From contig CDMY01000069.1 in the NCBI GenBank assembly GCA_001179505.1, forward strand, positions 132,908 through 196,907: a DNA stretch of 64,000 nucleotides, in the 5' to 3' direction. A program made the position numbers and the translations under genes. Below the pieces are notes generated by a model. It worked only from the letters and a program-made list of their open reading frames with translations, was not told the DNA's origin and did no database searches. Below are positions 57,001 through 64,000 of this stretch, piece by piece (position 1 is the stretch's first letter; the number at the start of each line of letters is the position of its first letter). This DNA is from Vitrella brassicaformis. Taxonomy: Eukaryota > Sar > Vitrellaceae.

Positions 57001-60000
57001 CAGACAGCCATGTGTACGTACCAGGAGAGCAAAGAGCGGTCCGGTCCCCGTGGACTGCGAGCCGGTGAAACTGTAGCTGTGATTTCTCATCACGTAGAGA
57101 AGATACAGGGCCGCCAACATCAACACGCCACACACGGCGGGAATGGCTGAGTCGCCGTCGTCGCACTCCACGCACGAACCTGCAGAGGCACCCGTTTGTG
57201 AATCCGCATGCATCGAGTCTTACAGGAAGATTCGGCTTGTGGCTCACCGGATCCTTGCTTGAAGTACCCGTCTTTGCACCCCTCGCAAAGCATGCCTGCA
57301 ACAAGCAAAGGAGCAAACTTGGCTCTACGAGCTTCTGGAAGATGTTCGCTCACCAGTTGCACCCGTTTTGCACATGGTCTCGTTGGGGTACCGAGAGGGA
57401 CACGCTTCAGGAATGCCGCATCGGAAGATAGACACCTCTTGAAATAGCTCCACCTCGCTCTGGCTGATTTTGTCTACCCAGTATCCCTCTCTCAGACGGG
57501 GCAGCTTCAGGCCGCCCGCACACGTAGCGCCTGCATGAAGATGATGTGTCTCGGTGAGGTCAGTAGACAGGGGTGCACTTACCTTCAGGACAAGAGCGGC
57601 ATTTATCAGCTACCTGGTCGAGATACGTGTCCTCAGGACACTGCGACACAGTTTATCGAAGGTCAAAGGAAATGCTGCGGCTGCGATAGGGCTTAATCGC
57701 ATTGTGTTGTCTCACCACACACTCGTCCACCGACTCGGTGCCGAGGGAAAGGGTTGTCTTTTGGCTTCCGACAGGGCAGTCGGTACACGACAGCGCCCCA
57801 CTGACGTTCGTGTAGGTGCCGAATGGACACCTGCCGCACACCCATGCCGCAACAAATACATGCGCCACTCACGAATTGCAAGTCCGGCCCACTCACCTCT
57901 CGCACTTCGTAAGACTCATCTCTTTTTCCCCTCTGAATGTGCCTGGAGACAATAATACCGTGCTCCTCTGTGCACGAAAGCTCGTCAGATGTGTCTCTTA
58001 CCTGGCCTGCAAGGAATGCATTCACTCGAGCCTCCTGTCGACTCCGTGCCAGGAGGGCATGCAATGCACGGCTCGTCAGGGGGCATGGATGCGTTGCGAT
58101 ATGTGCCTTGCTGCAGGCAGAACACACAACGCCATGATTGACTGCGCATACCCGCGAGTGAGTCATTTACGGGGCATGGCTGGCACACGAACTGTCCCGG
58201 CATTTGGTTGAAGAATCCCTCCTGATGAAGATGCAACGAATGTGTAATGTCAAGTGATTTCATGTTGTGGTCATGCTCCACCGCGCATGGGAGGCAAGTC
58301 CCGCCATCTCTGCCCTCGGTCCCAGCCGGACATGCCACGCACACCATGATCGCGTCAGATGCCATTGAAGTGCCCGTATGCGCCGTTCCATTTGCTGTTG
58401 AGTTGTCACTTGTGGCGTTTGGATTCGGAGCGGCTGTCGGCTGCTGCGTGCTTTGTGTTGACGGCTGATACCCCGCGATGCACTCACAACGACGCCCGTC
58501 TGAGCTTTGCTGCTGGAAGGCACCACACGTAGAGCAACTGAGAGCACAAAGGAGAGACACCACCTAAGAGCGAGGCACGCACAGGACATTAGCAATCCCC
58601 ACCGTCCGTATTCTTTGATAAAGACTTGATCAGCCCGGCAGCCTCGAGTGCCGAAGGACGTGTTGGTTAGGGCGAGAGACGAGTCGACCCAATATGTGTG
58701 AGTTGCTGCTCCGAGGCGTACGCCCCGTAATACGTACTGAAAAATGATAATACGCACACGCATCGCAGTGACTCTGTCTGCGAGCCATCTTCTACCCTGT
58801 CAACGTCTTCTGCGTCTTCAATCGTGACAACTTCGATGTCGATGTCATTGCGCACGTAGGACAAGAGCCCGTCGTCAAAGTGGGGTCGACCAAACAGCTT
58901 CAAATCATATGCTTCCTTGCCGCCGACGACATTCACGACTGCATAATCGCCAAACACCGGAGGGTCCGTGTGTAGTTTCCCCCCGGAGGGTCCGTCTCGT
59001 TCAGTTGTGTGAACTCCACACTCAGCACGCGGCTTTCCGCGAGAGTTGACCACACGCCCTTCATCTGCAGGATCGACGTGTCTCCCCAAGAAGTGTTGCT
59101 GCACATAGGTGACCACACGCACACAGAGACATACAGACAGCCACATGTGCGCGTGATGAATCGAGATCTGGAGGGAACGTCTGGGGGACCTGATGTCCAC
59201 GAAACGCCGGAATGCGTCAAACGACTCGATTTGCGGCGCGTTTGTAGCCATGTCGAACTCAAGAATGAGCAGATCGTGCATTTGCACGCCTTCCTCTGGC
59301 GAGCTCTTGGCGTCCATGCCCTGGGCACTGATCAGCTGTGGTCCCTTTGGCAGCACGGTGATCTCGACGCTTGCTTCGTGAAGAGACTTGCCGCCCACTT
59401 GGTCCAGGGCTACGTATTGCACAACTGATCACACAGAAAGAGCACACCTATGAAACAGTCGATACCAGAAAGCGTATTCCAGAAGTGTGTCTGGCTCTCA
59501 CCAGTGGAGCATTCCTCTGTTGACGTCCCCGTCGCTGCTCTAAACTCCACCTGTTGGCTCTCGATCTGCACCGTGGCTCCTCCAGTGCCGATTTGTGTTC
59601 CATTGACAAATAGCGCGCCGCACATGTCATCCGGGAAGCGCGTAATATTGACTGTCACTGTGTCGATTGCCGGCGAGTACGGCCTCAGTGAGAGATTGTC
59701 TGGATCCAGTGCGTCGAGGGGCAGCACACGGTTGGTGGATGATTCAACCTCGATCGAAAGAGAGTAACCCTGAGATGGGAAAGCAGGGGCACATGTGGTC
59801 GTGACAAAGATGGGTTGTGATGGTAACTCACCGCAAGAGCGTGCATTCGGCTTTTGGCCACTTCAAAGCCGGTTCTCTGGAATGGCTTGCAGTTTGAAGC
59901 AGAAGACACACACCACAGAGTGCCGTCAAGCGCGGCTCCAGTAGAGGCGTAGTTGCGGAGGACGCTCTCTGTCGACTCGGTGGGCACACGTTCAAGGTCT

Positions 60001-62327
60001 TCATCTGTGTGCATGAGAGCAGCGATCACGAAGGTGCCCGTGGGATGGGTACGAGACGTAAGATGAACAAATTCATGATGCTCACTTGTCACGGGATAGT
60101 ATATATAAAGGTCTTCTTCGTCACCTGCGGACAGTGGAAAACGAGACATGGTGACTAGATTGCTGGCCTGCGTGTATCTATACCATTTAACCGCTTGTTC
60201 CAGAATTGTGCAATTTGTTCGTCACTCCTCATTCCTTTCCACACTCTGATCTCGCTGTATTCACCGCTGATGAAGTCCGATGGCTTCAATCCGCTGACAC
60301 CACCCTTGTCCCAGTCCTGCATGCAATGCATACACATGAATTGACGATCGACACTCCCGTAAGCCGGTTGCTTGCCTGCCCAAAGGTTGGCAGGTGCAAT
60401 GTCTCGCCTGAGTTGCACTCGGGCTTGACGGCCGTGCGCATTGACTTGTGGGCTGTCACGTAATTGTCCGTCATCGACACAGGCAGGCGCGTGCCGTTGC
60501 TGTATACCCTGATTTCCCACAGTGTGTCTTCGTCGCACACATCTGCTGTCTTGTTGACTAGGGCCCAGCTGAAGGCGATGTGCTGGGGAAGTGTGTGCCG
60601 CATCTCGTTGACAATCAGCGTCTTCTTTCCGGAGGCCATCCGAAACTGGAATATGACGTTGCCTCCGTCGAGACACACCTTGTGGCCATTCCAGCCGACT
60701 GATCGATCCAGGGAGAAGATGCAGGTGCTGAGAAAAACAGCATTGTCCTCTTTCTTGCGATCAGTCTCTGAGTAGTGATACTTCTTACTATGCGTTTGGG
60801 ATGGAGTGCCAGTGAAACCACATCTCGACCGTCATTTCCCCTCCTGGAGGCATACTTGGTGCTGTGATGTAGCCCTCGTTGCCAAACAGACGCACGGCAT
60901 AGCTACCGCCAGCAACGGGAGGCTGTTCGGGTTTGACTTGCACCACGTACTGGACGCTGAACCATACAAAGGAATCCATACACAGTGACAAGAATGAATC
61001 CCTCGTCTCTACGTACGGGTTGCCCATCGTGGTACACACGGTGTCTCCAAACGCCGACACATTCATAGCCAGCCCGTCAAGGGTTTCCTCGCCCTGGCTT
61101 CCTGCTCTCATCCAGACACTGTTGAGATCATATGTTAGCCTATCAGCGATCATAACTCCATTTACGGCCGACAGCAGTTGCCGGAATCCATTGTCACGTC
61201 TCTCCACCTGCAGTTGCAGTACGTTCTGCGTCGTCGGTAGAGAGAAGTGAAGGGCATCGACTGTTGACGGCGAGAGGGATTGGGGTATGGACAGGTCCTG
61301 CAAGACATCTTCTCGGGCGAGCACAAATGTCTTCCCGCCCGTGAGTACGAAAGGGCTTCCCTCATACTCCGGCCGGCTCTGAGTGATGCCGCCGCCTCTC
61401 AACACCATGGGCTCATCCGGATTGTCAAACGACAGCTGCATGTAGAGATCCACAACAGCCGGGCTCCCCAGAGGGTTCTCATTGACCATTAGCGCGGCAT
61501 TGGCCCCGTCTGCAATCCATTCCCGCACCGCCGGGCCAGTCAGGTTTTGTGTGGCCCTGATGGCTGCTTCCGATCTGCAGCCCCTCCAAAAGCGCACTTC
61601 GTCAATCAAGCCAGAAAAGATGTTGAAGTGCTTCTTCTCCTTGCTCGAGACATCCAGGTGAGTGCCGAATGTAAGAGGATTCTTTTGGTCGTCGGCGAAA
61701 GGCGGGTTGTCGAACGTCTGATTGAAAACATGATTGCCGTCTAAGTATCCCGTGCACTCCTGCTTTGTCAAAGGAGGGGAGATGGCGCATGTAAAGGCGA
61801 AATGATGCTGCATTGCAAGGGGATGGTGTGACAGATATCAGCACAAGTGCAGCCTGTTCCCGTACCGGTACGTATTTCTGCGGGCAGTTCTCAATACCCT
61901 CCAGGAACGCACAGGAAGCGTAGACCTCGAAGCCGAAGTTGGAGCTCAGAGCTCCCAGTTGATACCTCTCGTTGGTCACCACAAATATTCGAGCGCCTGA
62001 GAGCGTCACTTGCTGCACGATGACCTGCAACGCGATTGCGGGCTGCTCCTGCGAGTCACGCTGCTGATACCAAAACTCGAGTGTGTAGTCGCCCGCCAGA
62101 AAGTCCAACAACGAGGGAGAGGCGCTGTCGATAACATACAGAAAGTCTGCACCATCACATGGCACAGACGGGCAGTGCGAACCTTCCTTTTTCGCCTCTC
62201 ATGCGTGCTCACCGTCGACGCCATCGAACGAGAGAGCCAGTCCAGCGCCCCCGGCACTGCATTTCTTGAGTTCAGCAGCCAAGAGCAGAATCGCCATTGC
62301 AAAGTAGAAGAGCGCATCGACCCCCAT
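54060..62327 (-). CDS. Large LamG-like / Cys-rich (GCC2-GCC3-like) multi-pass membrane protein
   Basis: Start ATG 62327, MGVDALFYFAMAILLLAAEL (signal peptide). The ectodomain has LamG/ConA-like modules: DYTLEFWYQQRDSQEQPAIA (~62080), FSGLIDEVRFWRGCRSEAAI (~61610), MTVEMWFHWHSIPNA (~60830) and SGEYSEIRVWKGMRSDEQIA (~60260). Cys-rich GCC2/GCC3 or TNFR-like repeats follow (CVACPAGTEGRDGGTCLPC ~58345; CPFGTYTNVSGALSC ~57830; CTDCPVGSQKTTLSLG ~57795), then LREGYWVDK and GMLCEGCKDGYFKQG. Next are transmembrane segments (VCGVLMLAALYLLYVM ~57130; NFYMTLSLFANFNMQW ~56945; RVSWALLWDLPMI ~56370; FIVFLFVNIAAVASVLVAL ~55190). The cytosolic tail is long, charged and Ser-rich, stop at 54060. Probably a cell-surface receptor or adhesion protein; ciliates and other alveolates have many of this architecture. 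A frame break near 58980 is noted separately. Confidence 0.7.
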
Positions 62328-62589
62328 TGCCGGGCACTGCCTCAGAGTTGGATTATTGCGGGGCAGCAGAAATGTCCCAACTGGGGCCCTTGGGGTCGTT
62401 CGTAAACACACTGGGGATCGAGGGGCTCTCGCGTGGTCACTCGTTCGTTCGTCCAGTCATGCATTCATTCATTCGTTCGTTCGTTCATCCATCCATCCAT
62501 TCGTATACACAGGCATTCGATGGAACGGCTGGTCCATTATGCCGTTGCACATGACTGCAGCGAGAGCATGCACTGGATCTAGTTCCTAC
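62328..62589. other. Intergenic with (ATTC)/(GTTC)/(ATCC) tetranucleotide tract
   Basis: Between two minus-strand genes. 62460-62505 holds consecutive CATT, CGTT and ATCC tetranucleotide runs. It probably contains the 3' UTR of the methyltransferase gene and the promoter of the large membrane-protein gene. Confidence 0.5.
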
Positions 62590-63718
62590 TCATACCTTTC
62601 TGGTGGCAAATGAAGGATTCTTCCATTTCTGTGGCTTCGTGCTGACGACAGTCAGGTTGTGCGACCTGACAAAGTCACTGACGGCTTTCTTGACCGCGCC
62701 GCTGTGCCGTGTCCCATCAGAGCAAAGCGACCAATCTGCATACACACACATATGACGTCATACACGCGCCCAGAGACACAAAGACACAGGCCCCGAGCTC
62801 GTCCGCATCTTTAAGTCGACCTATATACCTGTGTGTGGTTGTATGTCCTTCATCTCGGTGTCAGTGAGGTAGTCGTGGCCTGCCATTATACCGCCGACCC
62901 GCAGCTTGGGCCAATAGAGCGACAGATCCTCTGACACGCCGCAGTAGTCTGCACAGGTGCCGCACAAACAAAACAGAACATGTCGTGCCGACGCACGGAC
63001 AAGTTTCCGTGTTGTTCCTTGTGTGTGCATCGACCATGTCTAGCGTCGATATAGACGAAGTCGACTGAGTTGTCGGGGATCTCCCTGGCGGCATCGGAAG
63101 TCAGCATTCGCATCCAAACCGTCTTGTCCTGCCCATAAACATGTTCAGGCCTCTGCTATGTGTGCGTGCCGTTAGTTTGCCTACCTGCCAGTGTCTCAGC
63201 TTGTCCTTGGCCTCATTCATGTAGGCCTCTTGCGCGTCGGTGGCCACGTTGGCCGTGTCATTGTAGTTGTCCTGTGGAAGCACTCTCACAAATGCATGTT
63301 GTTCTGGCCATCTCTATGGCATTTGGCTACGCGCACCTGGTGTGTCCACAGGTCGACGAGGTAATACTTCCGGCATTTCGGCCATCTGCTCAACACCTCA
63401 GCCGCAAACTCACCTGATACCAGCGCCGGCGTCACGTCCGTACAGTCAGACAACCGTACAGTACCTCTCTGCACGCCAAGCTCGACTCCGACTGTCTTGT
63501 TCTCCCGCTCGAGCACATCACCCAGATCGGCACGCGTGTCCAGCAATGGAAGAGGCGGGAAAGCCGCCTGATGGTCCTGCACCGGCGAGATATACATTCA
63601 GTGGTGCACAAATGGAAAAGACTGGTATTGCCTCCACAGATCTTGCCTGTTTCTTGTTGATCTCGCCCGCCCTACTGCTGCTGACAGCAAACAGCCACAG
63701 CGCCAGCAGAAAAGTCAT
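62590..63718 (-). CDS. Class I SAM-dependent methyltransferase with signal peptide
   Basis: The start at ATG 63718 (MTFLLALWLFAVSSSRAGEI) gives a good signal peptide; an upstream in-frame ATG at 63757 is the alternative. Later exons carry the methyltransferase fold: GVELGVQRGTVRLSD (motif I, ~63500), YYLVDLWTHQ (~63360), DAQEAYMNEAKDKLRHWQ (~63230), VWMRMLTSDAAREIPDNSVD (~63110), DFVYIDARH (~63055), LYWPKLRVGGIMAGHDYLTD (~62915) and AVKKAVSDFVRSHNLTVVST (~62690), with stop TGA 62590-62592. The pattern matches Methyltransf_24-type enzymes. The substrate cannot be told; action in the secretory pathway, perhaps on glycans, is inference from the signal peptide. Confidence 0.75.
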
Positions 63719-64000
63719 GCTGGTGTCACCAGAGTGTTTACCGACAGGACGGAACACCTACCCTATCCCAATTCTGGCAATCCGTGTGCGTCCCGTCTGA
63801 GAGCATCAGCTGTTCAATTTGTGCGAAAAGGCCGGTGAGGACCTTTCCTGTAGTTAGCTCAATAGAGGATCTGCTGGGCGGTAAGTCCTAGAGTAAGAGT
63901 GCTTTTACTTTAATAAGACCGATGGACTGGCCAATCAGTCAAAGTTGTTTCTGTCCATGTATGGCATCATGAAGGGTGGTCAACACAAATCTCACTTCGG
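63719..64000. other. Upstream region of the methyltransferase gene, no gene seen
   Basis: Contains the presumed promoter and 5' UTR. A tRNA-like TAGTTAGCTCAATAGAGG string near 63852 lacks the T arm and acceptor pairing, so it is not a tRNA. Confidence 0.4.

Noticed and set aside
63845-63905. tRNA-like string TAGTTAGCTCAATAGAGG
   Set aside because: It resembles a D arm, but no matching acceptor stem or T arm with a GGTTCGA-type box follows.

Overview
This is nuclear DNA of a eukaryote. The genes are large, intron-rich and found on both strands. Nearly every intron is short (about 60-150 bp), GT...AG, and has a TG/pyrimidine-rich stretch before its 3' splice site. The exons are GC-rich and carry many polar low-complexity runs (CAG/CCA/GCN). 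One short tract uses the TTTAGGG telomere unit, and one protein has an apparent bipartite plastid-targeting leader with Phe just after the predicted signal cleavage site. Together these suggest an alga with a complex plastid. An alveolate such as a chromerid (Vitrella-like) fits best, but this is inference and no species marker is present.

Layout: 1-5211 (+) is the 3' part of a TBC1D23-like trafficking adaptor. 5753-8929 (-) and 9041-12354 (+) are two paralogous genes of an unrecognised family, head to head across 111 bp. 12726-14349 (+) is a low-complexity protein, followed by a reading-frame-broken stretch with a 40-bp direct repeat. 16058-19683 (+) is an ankyrin-repeat membrane protein. 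It is bracketed by two similar ~285-bp direct repeats. 20465-42630 (-) is a very large Tra1/TRRAP-type PIKK pseudokinase gene with one 300-base assembly gap and a telomere-like tract inside an intron. 42911-44330 (+) is PSTK, the kinase of selenocysteine-tRNA synthesis, divergent from TRRAP. 45039-46923 (+) is a Ser/Thr protein kinase whose 5' end is unresolved. 47448-~50310 (-) is an unrecognised gene, and 50749-51122 (-) is a compact three-exon gene for a 63-residue protein. 51732-51805 (-) is tRNA-Arg(ACG), with a dispersed repeat just downstream that recurs at 44470. 51971-52882 (+) is a FAS1-domain protein probably sent to the plastid. 54060-62327 (-) is a large LamG/cysteine-rich/multi-pass membrane protein, and 62590-63718 (-) is a secreted-type SAM methyltransferase.

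There is no operon-like pathway. The mixture is housekeeping (TRRAP, PSTK, TBC1D23, tRNA) plus lineage-specific genes. The most interesting points are the ankyrin gene flanked by direct repeats, the divergent paralog pair with conserved intron positions, the telomere-like tract abutting a 5' splice site, the tRNA-associated repeat, and the UG-rich 3' intron ends.
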